Shown: in pieces, positions 18,860 through 27,124 of the stretch | How the letters are laid out: every line of letters begins with the position of its first letter | How positions within the stretch are numbered: position 1 is the first letter of the stretch | NCBI RefSeq assembly: GCF_021397715.1 | Contig: NZ_CP090208.1 | Span: 186,001-250,000 of the forward strand | Origin: Pantoea agglomerans | Lineage (GTDB): Bacteria > Pseudomonadota > Gammaproteobacteria > Enterobacterales > Enterobacteriaceae | Direction of reading: 5' to 3' | Length of the DNA: 64,000 bases | Made by a program: the position numbers and the translations under genes | Notes under the pieces: generated by a model | Databases searched by the model: none | Told to the model about the DNA's origin: nothing | What the model saw: the letters and a program-made list of their open reading frames with translations, nothing else

Positions 18860-19429
18860 TTACATCGCCATCTGCTGAGCAGCCTTCAGATGCTGCTCAA
18901 CCACAGGCGTGTGTGCATCGGCCAGCGCCTTCACATCCGGGTCCTTGATTTTAGTGGCATCCTTTTGCAACTTCGACAGCACCATTTTGTGGTCCATGGT
19001 GCCGGCGTTTTCCATGTACATCTTGTCAAAAGCGTCACCGCTCTGTTTTTCCAGCTTAGCAGCCATGGCCGCGTGTTGGGCGTCCGGCTCAGTGGGCAAT
19101 GCTACGCCTTTTTGCTTAGCGACCGTCTGGACTTTGATCAGGGCATCGCCGTGGTCTCTGACCATCTGCTGCGCAAAGGCTTTAACTTTGCTGCTTTGAG
19201 CCTTACTCAGTGCGACTTTGGCGGCAGCAATTTCATTAATATTGGCCTGCGCCATGTCCTTCACCGCTTTTTCATCACCCGCGCTGAGCTTAGCGCTTGA
19301 TTCTCCCTGCATTGCAGCGCCATTCTGCGCGGCGCTGGAGGGGGTCTGAGCTTGCACACCGACGGTACTGAACATTGCTGCTAATACCGATGCGGCTAAC
19401 AGCCCTTTCATCATTTGGCTCTTTTGCAT
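18860..19429 (-). CDS. DUF4142 family exported protein
   Basis: The 189-residue protein has a signal peptide (to about residue 27, cleavage after VQA) and a four-helix ferritin-like DUF4142 domain: EKAVKDMAQANINEIAAAK, SSKVKAFAQQMVRDH, MYMENAGTMDHKMVLSKL and a final ADAHTPVVEQHLKAAQ. Homologues are periplasmic or outer-membrane proteins of unknown function, often in envelope stress regulons. AGGAG sits 5 bases before the ATG. It is not in an obvious operon. Confidence 0.8.
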   Translation of the reverse strand: MQKSQMMKGLLAASVLAAMFSTVGVQAQTPSSAAQNGAAMQGESSAKLSAGDEKAVKDMAQANINEIAAAKVALSKAQSSKVKAFAQQMVRDHGDALIKVQTVAKQKGVALPTEPDAQHAAMAAKLEKQSGDAFDKMYMENAGTMDHKMVLSKLQKDATKIKDPDVKALADAHTPVVEQHLKAAQQMAM

Positions 19430-19506
19430 TGTGTTCTCCTGATAGTCAGAGTTAAGGACGAAATTAAGTCATTAACCGTGAACAGCCTCGATTATAAATA
19501 GCACCT

Positions 19507-19659
19507 TCATTGCTCAGTATAGTGGATCAACGATTCCTGAAAGCCGGTGGCGCTATTTTCCCCGCCCCGTGCCGCCAGGAAATGATGAAAACAGAGCAAT
19601 GATAAACGGAGCGGGAAATTAACGAAGAAGGTCGGACTGGCGGCTTGAGGCTCACCCAT
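19507..19659 (-). CDS. Possible 50-aa small protein
   Basis: An ATG preceded by GAGAGG (5-base spacing) opens a 50-codon frame beginning MGEPQAASPTFFVNFP. I recognise no family; the support is only the ribosome binding site. It lies in the 426-base gap between the DUF4142 and LysR genes, where nothing else was found. Confidence 0.3.
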   Translation of the reverse strand: MGEPQAASPTFFVNFPLRLSLLCFHHFLAARGGENSATGFQESLIHYTEQ

Positions 19660-19855
19660 GCGCACCTCTCATTGGATGAATGCATGTTACCGTTACGGTA
19701 AAAAAATAATAAATCTGAAAGCAAACATTAATGGCCGATCAGAAGATCAGCCGTAATCAGGGCAGATTTAAAATGCCGGTTACCGTCCGCCGGGTGTTTT
19801 AAACAGAGCGGCTAAACCCTTACTGCGTTAATCAGGGCGAAAGAGAATAGCAGAA

Positions 19856-20770
19856 CTACAGCGTTGTCCTGTTACCCGCATTATCCTGCTCAAAAATTTT
19901 ATGCTTCACTAAACGATCGCGAAGCCAGATTTGTGCTTTTCCGGCTTTGGCCTGTTTTGACCACAGCAGATCCACCGCGACAATCCAGTCTGTGTGCGGA
20001 TATTCCTGCTGCCGTAATTCAACCAGCCTGCCGGTTTGAAGTTCACGATAAACAAATTCGCGGGGTAGCGAAGCCCATCCCAGACCCGCCAGAGCCGCAT
20101 CGAGCATGGCACTGTAACTCTCCACTCGCCACAGCATCGGGCTGCCTAAATATTCTGTCGTCGCGATCTTTTTTTCCTGTGAGCCAAAAGTAATGTGGCG
20201 CCAGTTGTGCAGATCGGCAAAGGAAACCGGAATTTGTTGAGCAAGCGGATGATCAACACTGACGACATGGACCATCACCACCTTACCCAGTTGGGTGAAC
20301 TGAATAGTCTCACTCTCAACAGAATGAGAAAGGGTAATACCCAGATCCACCTCACCGCTTTTCACCATGGCTTCCACGTCGCCACGGAACGGCTCCTTAA
20401 TATGAATATCGACTTCAGGAAAGGTCATAGAGAATTCATATAGCACCGGCGCAATAGTGATGTAGGGAAGCTCGATGGCCAGGCTGACGTGGCTCTCAAT
20501 CTGCTGGTTAAAGGCGGTTACACGCTGATCAAACGCATGACACCTTTCCAGTATCGTTTTGACATATTCCCGCAGCACTTCCCCTTCCGGCGTAAGCCTG
20601 ACCTGCCTGGGCGTTCGCTCGAAAAGCGCAACGTTGAGTTCAATCTCCAGATTGCTCATCGCCATATTCACGGAAGACTGAGATTTCCTCAGATGACGCG
20701 CAGCAGCAGAAAAGGAACCCGATTTGGCCACCTGTTCAAAGGTCATAAGTTGTTCCAATGAATATTTCAA
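19856..20770 (-). CDS. LysR family transcriptional regulator (next to purine-type permease)
   Basis: At 304 residues it is standard LysR length. The N-terminal helix-turn-helix is EQVAKSGSFSAAARHLRKSQSSVNMAMSNLE (residues 12-42 approx.); the effector domain follows from about residue 90. It is divergent from an NCS2 permease-deaminase operon with about 100 bases between, so it probably controls that operon in response to a nucleobase-like ligand. The ligand is unknown. Confidence 0.85.
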   Translation of the reverse strand: MKYSLEQLMTFEQVAKSGSFSAAARHLRKSQSSVNMAMSNLEIELNVALFERTPRQVRLTPEGEVLREYVKTILERCHAFDQRVTAFNQQIESHVSLAIELPYITIAPVLYEFSMTFPEVDIHIKEPFRGDVEAMVKSGEVDLGITLSHSVESETIQFTQLGKVVMVHVVSVDHPLAQQIPVSFADLHNWRHITFGSQEKKIATTEYLGSPMLWRVESYSAMLDAALAGLGWASLPREFVYRELQTGRLVELRQQEYPHTDWIVAVDLLWSKQAKAGKAQIWLRDRLVKHKIFEQDNAGNRTTL

Positions 20771-20804
20771 TTTACCCCTCAGCTTTCAATTTATCTGAAA
20801 ACAG

Positions 20805-20842
20805 CTCACTCACTTTTATCATTTTTTTACATATAGAGTGAG
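20805..20842. promoter_or_regulatory. Inverted repeat in the LysR/permease divergent promoter
   Basis: CTCACTC (20805-20811) and GAGTGAG (20836-20842) are perfect inverted 7-mers separated by 24 bases of AT-rich sequence. They are a candidate for LysR-type contacts. Confidence 0.35.
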
Positions 20843-20873
20843 TTCTCTTTTTTGAATAATGACGGGGATGCTT

Positions 20874-22187
20874 ATGGAAACGTTGATTGCAGCAAAGACA
20901 CCTCAAAGCTCGCTGAGCCCCGGACGCATAGCGTCGCTGGGCTTCCAGCATGTACTGGTTATGTACGCGGGCACGGTCACGGTGCCTTTAATCCTTGCGT
21001 CAGTAATGGGCTTAAACGGCGCTCAGACGGTGACGCTGGTTAACGCCTGCCTGCTGACATCCGGACTCGCTACCCTGCTTCAGTCTGTCGGTATCAGTCG
21101 CTTTGGCGGAAGATTGCCGTTAATCCAGGGATGCTCTTTCATCGTGCTGGCACCGATGGCGATGATCGGCCAGCAGTATGGGATTACGACGGTTTTTGGT
21201 TCGGCCATCGCGTGTGGGTTGTTTACGGTGCTTATCGCCCCTCTGTTTAGCCGCCTGGTCCGCTTTTTCCCGCCGATTGTGATTGGCTGTGTGATTACCA
21301 TCATTGGCATTTCGTTGATGCCCGCAGCGGCAATCTGGATTGGCGGCGGAAACCCTGACGCCCCTGATTTTGCCAGCCCCTCTCATTTATTACTCGCTCT
21401 GGCTACCCTGGTGATCACGCTGATCTTCTATTGCAAGACGCGCGGCATCATCAGAAATTTCGCCATCCTGGCGGGGATGGGAGCAGGCACCCTGATCGCT
21501 TTTATCGCAGGATTAACCGATTTCTCCGTCGTCACTCATGCTGCGTGGATCGGTATCAGTATGCCCTTCTCTTTTGGTCTGCCGGTGTTTTCACCCGTTC
21601 CTGTTTTTATATCCTGTCTGGCGATGATCATCGTCATGACAGAGACAACCGGCAATGTCCTGCTGATAGATAAGCTGATCGGTCGTCCGACAACATCACA
21701 ACGCCTTTCCGATACGATACGCGCTGACGGGCTTTCAACGATGATCGGCGGCTGTCTCAACAGCTTTCCGTACAATGCCTTTTCTCAAAATGCCGGGCTG
21801 ATCATGCTCACGCGCATCACCAGTCGATCGGTCCTGGCTGCCGCAGGTGTGATACTGGTGTTGCTTGGCCTGTTTCCGAAACTGGGTGCGATTGTGTCAG
21901 CAATTCCTCGTCCCGTACTGGGCGGCGTGGGCATTTTGATGTTTGGCATGACGCTGGCGGCTGGTATCCAGCAACTCAAAGAAGTCAGTTTTCAAAATGA
22001 TAATAATATGCTGATTGTTGCCGTATCGATAAGCGTCGGTGTTATCCCTATGGCCTTCCCTGCTTTGTTTAATTCGCTTCCGTCGTCATTAAGATTAATT
22101 TTTGACAGCGGCATTTTTATGGGTGGATTCACGGCTGTTTTACTCAATGCCCTACTGAACGCCCGAAAAGGAGAAAATAATGAATAA
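20874..22187 (+). CDS. NCS2 family nucleobase (uracil/xanthine/urate-type) permease
   Basis: The start METLIAAK follows GGGGA with 6-base spacing and gives 437 residues; two earlier in-frame ATGs exist at 20859 and 20868. About 12-14 hydrophobic helices are visible. Family motifs: GFQHVLVMYAGTVTVPLIL in TM1, PLIQGCSFIVLAPM in TM3, and the signature MTETTGNVLLIDKLIGRP, matching the Q/E-x-P-type motif region of NCS2 xanthine/urate permeases; NSFPYNAFSQNAGL is the second substrate loop. Nucleobase-proton symport at the inner membrane is expected. The stop overlaps the next start by 8 bases, indicating translational coupling with a deaminase. Confidence 0.88.
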   Translation: METLIAAKTPQSSLSPGRIASLGFQHVLVMYAGTVTVPLILASVMGLNGAQTVTLVNACLLTSGLATLLQSVGISRFGGRLPLIQGCSFIVLAPMAMIGQQYGITTVFGSAIACGLFTVLIAPLFSRLVRFFPPIVIGCVITIIGISLMPAAAIWIGGGNPDAPDFASPSHLLLALATLVITLIFYCKTRGIIRNFAILAGMGAGTLIAFIAGLTDFSVVTHAAWIGISMPFSFGLPVFSPVPVFISCLAMIIVMTETTGNVLLIDKLIGRPTTSQRLSDTIRADGLSTMIGGCLNSFPYNAFSQNAGLIMLTRITSRSVLAAAGVILVLLGLFPKLGAIVSAIPRPVLGGVGILMFGMTLAAGIQQLKEVSFQNDNNMLIVAVSISVGVIPMAFPALFNSLPSSLRLIFDSGIFMGGFTAVLLNALLNARKGENNE

Positions 22188-22656
22188 CACAACGGATATT
22201 AAATTCCTGAAAATATCGAACGAGGTCGGGAAACGCGCTATCGCTTTAGGTAATCATCCTTTCGGTGCGGTGCTGGTGGCCCCTGATAAGGAGACGGTGC
22301 TGTTGACCCAATGTAATATCGATAGCGTTAATCATGCTGAATCAACCCTGGCGCGAATCGCGGCAAGCAATTTTTCTGCTGAATATCTCTGGAACTGTAC
22401 GCTTTACACCGCGGTAGAGCCTTGTTGCATGTGTGCCGGGACGATTTACTGGGCCAATATTGGCCGGGTCGTTTATGGAATGAGCGAAGCTCGTCTGCTG
22501 GAGTGTACCGGTAACCACAATGAAAACCCGACCATGCATATCCCTGCATCATATGTTTTTCAGCATGGGCAGAAAAACATTGAACTGACCGGCCCGGTAG
22601 AGGAGGTTGAAGAAGAGACGCTCAGGTTGCAAAAAGATTTTTGGGCAACCCGGTGA
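22180..22656 (+). CDS. Zinc-dependent nucleobase/nucleoside deaminase (cytidine deaminase-like fold)
   Basis: The 158-residue protein has the CDA-fold zinc motifs HAE (NHAESTLAR, with catalytic Glu) and PCCMCAG (VEPCCMCAGTIYW). The layout resembles guanine deaminase (GuaD) and TadA-type enzymes; the length and the HPFGAVLV start fit GuaD-like free-base deaminases better than tRNA deaminase. AAGGAG precedes the start, inside the end of the permease gene. The pair suggests import and deamination of one base. The substrate cannot be read from the sequence. Confidence 0.85.
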   Translation: MNNTTDIKFLKISNEVGKRAIALGNHPFGAVLVAPDKETVLLTQCNIDSVNHAESTLARIAASNFSAEYLWNCTLYTAVEPCCMCAGTIYWANIGRVVYGMSEARLLECTGNHNENPTMHIPASYVFQHGQKNIELTGPVEEVEEETLRLQKDFWATR

Positions 22657-22715
22657 GGCGATAATATTTCAGCGTATCAGGCTGTGTGTTTATTCCGGAT
22701 AAAACACGCTTTCCG

Positions 22716-22750
22716 TTTCCGGACTTATTTTTCAGCAATAAGTCCGGAAA
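22716..22750. terminator. Strong hairpin after the deaminase gene
   Basis: A perfect 13-bp stem (TTTCCGGACTTAT / ATAAGTCCGGAAA) with a 9-base loop lies 60 bases after the stop codon. No U-tract follows, but its position suits an operon end. Confidence 0.5.
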
Positions 22751-22888
22751 ATTAAATATCAGGCAAACCCTGAAGCGCGCTCACTGTTCAGCCAGCCACC
22801 GCGCCGGTTACTGAACTCGCTGCGCCGAAAGGCGTCCTCGCCAGGCCGTCGGCCAGCAATCAAAAAAGGTAAACCTGATGAAAGGAGA

Positions 22889-23206
22889 TTATAAAAGTTG
22901 CTGCAACGATTGTGTCACCGCAGCAGTGACTTCATGAATACGCTGCTCGGCGCGGCGATAATAGGTCCATTTACCCACTTTGCTGGCTTCCACCAGGCCT
23001 GCGTTTTGCAGCGCTTTAAGGCATAACGACGTGGCGGGCTGTGATAAGCCCGCCTTGTCCTGGATGAGGCTGGCACAGACGCCATACTGATCGAAAGGAT
23101 AGAGCTGCGAATAACCCGCAAACGCTTCGTCAGGATTTTTCAGCCATTTAAGTACCGCCACCCGTGTCGGGTTGGAGAGTAATTTCAGGGCATTTTCGGG
23201 TGACAT
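22889..23206 (-). CDS. ArsR family winged-helix regulator
   Basis: The start MSPENALKLLSNPTRVAVL, with GAGG just upstream, gives 105 residues of typical ArsR fold: recognition helix AGLSQPATSLCLKALQNAGL and wing VEASKVGKWTYYRRAE. There is no metal-binding CxC motif in helix 3; Cys residues in YGVCASL and SLCLKA could sense electrophiles. It lies 16 bases after the old yellow enzyme gene in the same direction, so the two form an operon. An inverted repeat before that operon is the likely operator. A longer frame upstream overlaps the enzyme gene and is less likely used. Confidence 0.82.
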   Translation of the reverse strand: MSPENALKLLSNPTRVAVLKWLKNPDEAFAGYSQLYPFDQYGVCASLIQDKAGLSQPATSLCLKALQNAGLVEASKVGKWTYYRRAEQRIHEVTAAVTQSLQQLL

Positions 23207-23222
23207 GCCGCCTCGCAAAACA

Positions 23223-24341
23223 TCAGGATGGATAGACCGGATAGTCAGTATATCCTTTCTCACTGCCGCCATACAGGGAGGCGTGATCGACGCTGTTCAG
23301 CGGATGACCCGCTTTCAATCGCGCAGGCAGATCGGGATTGGCGATAAAAGTACGGCCGAAACCAAACAGATCGCCCCAGCCTTTTTCCAGCATCCGCTGC
23401 GCTTTTTCCTGCGTATAGCGGCCTGAGTACATAATCGGCGAGCGGAAAGTTTCGCGCAGCGCGATGCGGAAATCTTCAGGCAGATCCGGGCTGTTGTCCC
23501 AGTCGGCTTCGGCAATGGAAAGATAGCCGACTTCCAGCGCATTCAGTAGCTGCGCGGCGCGCAGGTATGTCGCATGAGGGTCGCTTTCTACCAGACCCAG
23601 GTAGACGCGTTCTTCATCGGTGCTTGAAAACAGCGGTGCAAAACGGACGCCGACCCGGTGGCTGCCAAATACCGCACTGACCGCCTCGGTCACTTCGCGC
23701 AGGAAACGCAGACGATTTTCGAGTGAGCCGCCATATTCATCTGTACGGAAGTTAGTGTGTTCGGAGATGAACTGGTTTATCAGATAGCCATTGGCGGAAT
23801 GCAGTTCGACGCCATCGAAACCCGCCTCTCTGGCGTTTTCTGCGGCACGGCGATAGAGCGCCACCAGCTCTTTGACTTCAGCAGTGGTCAGTTCACGCGG
23901 CGCACTGGGCGCGGTTAACCTGCCGGCACCGGGTCCGGTTTCGATAAAGACTCTGACGTTATCTGCGGCAACGGCTGAAGGGGCGACCGGCGCCTGCTTG
24001 CCTGGCTGCAGTTCATTATGCGATACCCGGCCAACGTGCCAGAGCTGACAAAAAATCGTCCCGCCCTGCTGGTGTACAGCCTCAGTCACTTTTTTCCAGC
24101 CGGCGATCTGTGCTTCGCTGTGGATGCCCGGCGTCCAGGCATATCCCTGACCACGGGGTTCAATCTGTGTGCCTTCGGTGATCATAAAACCCGCACCGGC
24201 ACGCTGGCGATAATATTCCACCATCATCTCACCGGGAATATTGCCAGGCTGCTCACTGCGGCAACGCGTCAGCGGCGGCAGTGCAATGCGGTTACGGAGC
24301 TGAAGGTCACCCAGCGTCAGGGGAGCGAATAAAGAGGGCAT
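23223..24341 (-). CDS. Alkene reductase, old yellow enzyme family (second copy)
   Basis: Start MPSLFAPLTLGDLQLRNRI after AAAGGA; 372 residues. It is an FMN-dependent TIM barrel with CQLWHVGR, the H181/N184 pair in ELHSANGYLINQF, EYGGSLENRLRF and FGFGRTFIANPDLPARL. It reduces alpha,beta-unsaturated carbonyls or nitro-compounds with NAD(P)H. It differs clearly in sequence from the nemA product at 9225-10322 and is co-transcribed with an ArsR regulator rather than NemR. An upstream in-frame ATG at 24389 would place the operator inside the coding region and is rejected. Confidence 0.88.
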   Translation of the reverse strand: MPSLFAPLTLGDLQLRNRIALPPLTRCRSEQPGNIPGEMMVEYYRQRAGAGFMITEGTQIEPRGQGYAWTPGIHSEAQIAGWKKVTEAVHQQGGTIFCQLWHVGRVSHNELQPGKQAPVAPSAVAADNVRVFIETGPGAGRLTAPSAPRELTTAEVKELVALYRRAAENAREAGFDGVELHSANGYLINQFISEHTNFRTDEYGGSLENRLRFLREVTEAVSAVFGSHRVGVRFAPLFSSTDEERVYLGLVESDPHATYLRAAQLLNALEVGYLSIAEADWDNSPDLPEDFRIALRETFRSPIMYSGRYTQEKAQRMLEKGWGDLFGFGRTFIANPDLPARLKAGHPLNSVDHASLYGGSEKGYTDYPVYPS

Positions 24342-24383
24342 AACGAAAAATCCTTTAATGTCGAAAGTGGCGACATTATATTT

Positions 24384-24407
24384 ACACATTTAAATTTGTA
24401 AATGTGT
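24384..24407. promoter_or_regulatory. Inverted-repeat operator upstream of the alkene reductase-arsR operon
   Basis: ACACATTTA and TAAATGTGT form perfect 9-bp arms around a 6-base centre, 42 bases before the reductase start. AT-rich symmetric sites of this size are typical for ArsR dimers. Confidence 0.65.
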
Positions 24408-24539
24408 AGTTCGTGCTTTTTGCCCTGCTGAAGGTGACAAGGGGTTGCAGCCTGACGGTGCGCTTAGCCTGTATGCGTCATGCCGGGAGGCGTTATTTAA
24501 GGCCGTCAGCCGCGCTACGCGGGTTAAGTTAACGCTCTC

Positions 24540-24995
24540 TCAGCCTTGCAGGTTTTTTGCGAAACACACCGCCTCGTCCCGGCCGCTGTAAGGTCCGTAA
24601 TTCTCAATGACTGAGTAGCCATTTTTACTATAAAACTCAACCGCCCGACGATTGATTCGCCGGGTTTCAAGCCACAACGCGTGATAACCCATACGCTTCG
24701 CCGAGCTTTCCAGAAAAGTAAGTAACGCATTGCCAATGCCAGCAGAACTTCGATCTGAAAACATTCTCTTAACTTCAGCTATATCATTCGCGAGTGGACG
24801 GATAGCCCCGCATCCAACTGCATGACCCTGTTTGTTTCTTGCCACAACCCATAGTGAACGCTCTCCTTGTACAGACTCTGCTGTGAAATGGCGTTTACCG
24901 CTATCGCCAGTGATCGCAGCCAGCTCTGCTGACAACTTTTCAATCAAATCGAGCGAGTCTGGCGCAGATGGGTCTGCTTTTTCGACGGTGATCAT
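24540..24995 (-). CDS. GNAT family N-acetyltransferase
   Basis: The 151-residue protein has the acetyl-CoA binding signature in motif A (VKRMFSDRSSAGIGNALLTF, about residue 78) and motif B (GYHALWLETRRINRRAVEFY, with YSKNGYSV after it). The N-terminal part is variable, so the acceptor is unknown. It is a single gene between two regulated modules. AGGT upstream of the ATG is a weak ribosome binding site. Confidence 0.82.
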   Translation of the reverse strand: MITVEKADPSAPDSLDLIEKLSAELAAITGDSGKRHFTAESVQGERSLWVVARNKQGHAVGCGAIRPLANDIAEVKRMFSDRSSAGIGNALLTFLESSAKRMGYHALWLETRRINRRAVEFYSKNGYSVIENYGPYSGRDEAVCFAKNLQG

Positions 24996-25224
24996 AGGGA
25001 TACCTGTTGTACGACGGCTGTTGAATATAAAAAGATATTAATGAAAAATGCGTTGATCGTCAGCGACGATATTGCGAAATAACAGGATAAACAGTGTCGT
25101 TTTCGCCGATCGACTACTCCCCGCTCCCCATCCCTGGCGGCCGTAACATCAAACATCATGCACCTCTTCCCACAAAATAATTCGATTCCGGCATCAGAAA
25201 AGTTTCGCTGAAACATCTCTGCAG

Positions 25225-25241
25225 CTTAACCTTTTCTTAAG
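25225..25241 (+). promoter_or_regulatory. PmrA/BasR-like box upstream of the COG4705 gene
   Basis: CTTAAC-CTTTT-CTTAAG matches the direct-repeat PmrA consensus YTTAAK-N5-YTTAAK with one mismatch. A possible -10 (GATAAC, 25250-25255) follows 8 bases later, and the gene starts at 25303. Confidence 0.5.
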
Positions 25242-25302
25242 ATTAATCCGATAACCTGCAGGCTGTATTAGCCCATTTTGGGCTTTTCCGGAGCCCGACC
25301 CC

Positions 25303-26079
25303 ATGCAAAATAATACGACACACACTTTATCTCTGAGCAAAGTTCCTGCCGTCACCGCGGCTTTCTGGTTAACCAAAATCGCAGCGACCACCCTGGGTGA
25401 AACCGGCGGCGATGCGGTAACCATGTCGATGAATCTGGGTTACCTCACCGGTACCCTGATTTTCGCCATCATCTTTTTCATTGCGGTGGTGGTGCAGATT
25501 AAACGTCACAGCTTTAACAAATGGATCTACTGGTTTACCGTTGTGGCCACCACCACTGTCGGCACCACGCTGGCGGACTTCGCCGATCGCTCGCTGGGAA
25601 TAGGTTATCTGGGCGGTACACTGCTGCTGAGCACGCTGCTGGTGCTCTCACTGTTTATCTGGCGCATTACCTGCGGCACCATCGCGGTAAATTCCGTTAA
25701 CAACTCTATCTCAGAGAGTTTTTACTGGATTACCATCATGTTTTCTCAAACGCTGGGCACCGCGTTAGGTGACTGGACCGCAGACAGTGAAGGTCTGGGC
25801 TACGACGGCGGGATCCTGCTGTTTGTTGGCGCGCTGGGCATTATCTGGGCCGCCAGTCGATTTACCTCGCTTTCGCGGACGGCGCTGTTCTGGTCAGCCT
25901 TTATTCTGACCCGCCCGCTGGGTGCGGTAGTGGGTGACTTCCTGGATAAGCCTGTGGCCTCCGGCGGACTGGCGCTGAGTCGCTATAGCGCCTCGCTGAC
26001 GCTGGCGCTGATTATCATCGCGTTTCTCTGGCTGCTGCCGCAGCGCCCGGCGATGAAAACCGCTACCGCCAACGGATAA
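25303..26079 (+). CDS. COG4705 family integral membrane protein with four internal repeats
   Basis: The 258-residue protein contains four related units, each a pair of helices with a motif like TTLGETGGD...LGYLTGT: near residues 28, 86, 150 and 210 (TTVGTTLADFADRS, QTLGTALGDWTADS, RPLGAVVGDFLDKP). The repeated G-x-x-x-x-D signature with acidic residues inside membrane segments suggests a channel or a cation transporter, but I know of no proven function. A PmrA-like box lies upstream and a terminator downstream, so it is a single-gene unit. Confidence 0.8.
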   Translation: MQNNTTHTLSLSKVPAVTAAFWLTKIAATTLGETGGDAVTMSMNLGYLTGTLIFAIIFFIAVVVQIKRHSFNKWIYWFTVVATTTVGTTLADFADRSLGIGYLGGTLLLSTLLVLSLFIWRITCGTIAVNSVNNSISESFYWITIMFSQTLGTALGDWTADSEGLGYDGGILLFVGALGIIWAASRFTSLSRTALFWSAFILTRPLGAVVGDFLDKPVASGGLALSRYSASLTLALIIIAFLWLLPQRPAMKTATANG

Positions 26080-26135
26080 AAAAAGCGCCGCCGGCAGCGT
26101 TGCCGATGACGCTCAGCGCTCGTGAACACATTCGG

Positions 26136-26160
26136 AGCCGCCAGCAATGGCGGCTTTTTT
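26136..26160 (+). terminator. Rho-independent terminator after the COG4705 gene
   Basis: AGCCGCC and GGCGGCT arms with a 6-base loop are followed by TTTTTTATT. Confidence 0.8.
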
Positions 26161-26297
26161 ATTATTCAGTGCAGGCCGAAAGTATTGTTGCCGCGCAGGC
26201 TGTAATGCTGACAGAAGTCCCGCTTCTCGCTCAACGCCAACTCTGTATCAGGGATCAAAGCGAACTGGCATCCTGCACAGGTCACCCTCCAGCGCCT

Positions 26298-26927
26298 TCA
26301 GCTTCGGCTCAGTACCAGCTTCAGGCCTGCAATGGCGAAGCAGCAGGCTAACAGCGCATCAAGCCCGCGCCGGATACGCCGATAAAAAGCACTCATCAGC
26401 GCGGTGGAGAACAGTAACGCATAGCCGCAGAACACCATCACGCAGATCGCTGCACAGCCGCAGAGGATCATGGGCAACGCCGCGGCCGCCGCGCCCGGCT
26501 TGAGCGCAACGGACATAATGGCGACCCAGGTAAGAATGGCTTTTGGATTACCGATATGCATCAGGATGCCCTGGCGGAACAGCCTGGCATAGGCGACCTT
26601 CTCATCGCCTGGCGCGTATTGCGCCTCATCCGGTCGGCGTAGCGCGGATTTCCCCGCTTTGAAGGCAAGCCACAGCAGATATAACCCGCCGCCAATTTTC
26701 AACACGATCAGCAGTTGGGCGAAGGTCGCCAGCACGGTCAGCACGCCGCAGGCGGCCAGCAGTGCCCACAGCATCGAACCGCCTATCACGCCACCGGCCA
26801 GCGCCAGGGCAGCAGCGCGCCCCTTTTTCATCGCCGTCCCCATAATCGCCATATTACTCGGCCCTGGGCTGGCCGTTGCTACAAAGTAAGTGGTGTAAAT
26901 GAGGATTAACTCGTGCGAAAACGCCAT
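26298..26927 (-). CDS. LysE/RhtB family amino acid exporter
   Basis: The 209-residue protein has about six helices and LysE-family landmarks: TYFVATASPGPSNMAIMG in the first loop (the ASPGP motif), KIGGGLYLLWLAFK, and the GILMHIGNPKAILTWVAIM segment. It would export an amino acid such as threonine, homoserine or lysine from the cytosol. The substrate is unassigned. The gene is monocistronic. Confidence 0.87.
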   Translation of the reverse strand: MAFSHELILIYTTYFVATASPGPSNMAIMGTAMKKGRAAALALAGGVIGGSMLWALLAACGVLTVLATFAQLLIVLKIGGGLYLLWLAFKAGKSALRRPDEAQYAPGDEKVAYARLFRQGILMHIGNPKAILTWVAIMSVALKPGAAAAALPMILCGCAAICVMVFCGYALLFSTALMSAFYRRIRRGLDALLACCFAIAGLKLVLSRS

Positions 26928-27124
26928 GTTTGCCTCGTTTATCAGAGTGGTGCTGTGGCCACTCTATATCGGCTCGCGCCAAAAGCCAGCATTCCGCCTC
27001 GTTTATCCCGATCGGATGATGCGGCCTGGCTGTCCCGGTGGTTTTTGCCGATCGGGGAATGCGTCAGCCGCTGAGTTGCCGGCTCGTCATCACACCATTT
27101 TTTCCCTATTGCGTTCAGCCCGCG

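Noticed and set aside
24342..24389. Upstream start of the second old yellow enzyme
   Set aside because: It would put the inverted-repeat operator partly inside the gene and lacks a ribosome binding site; the ATG at 24341 has AAAGGA and aligns with the family start.
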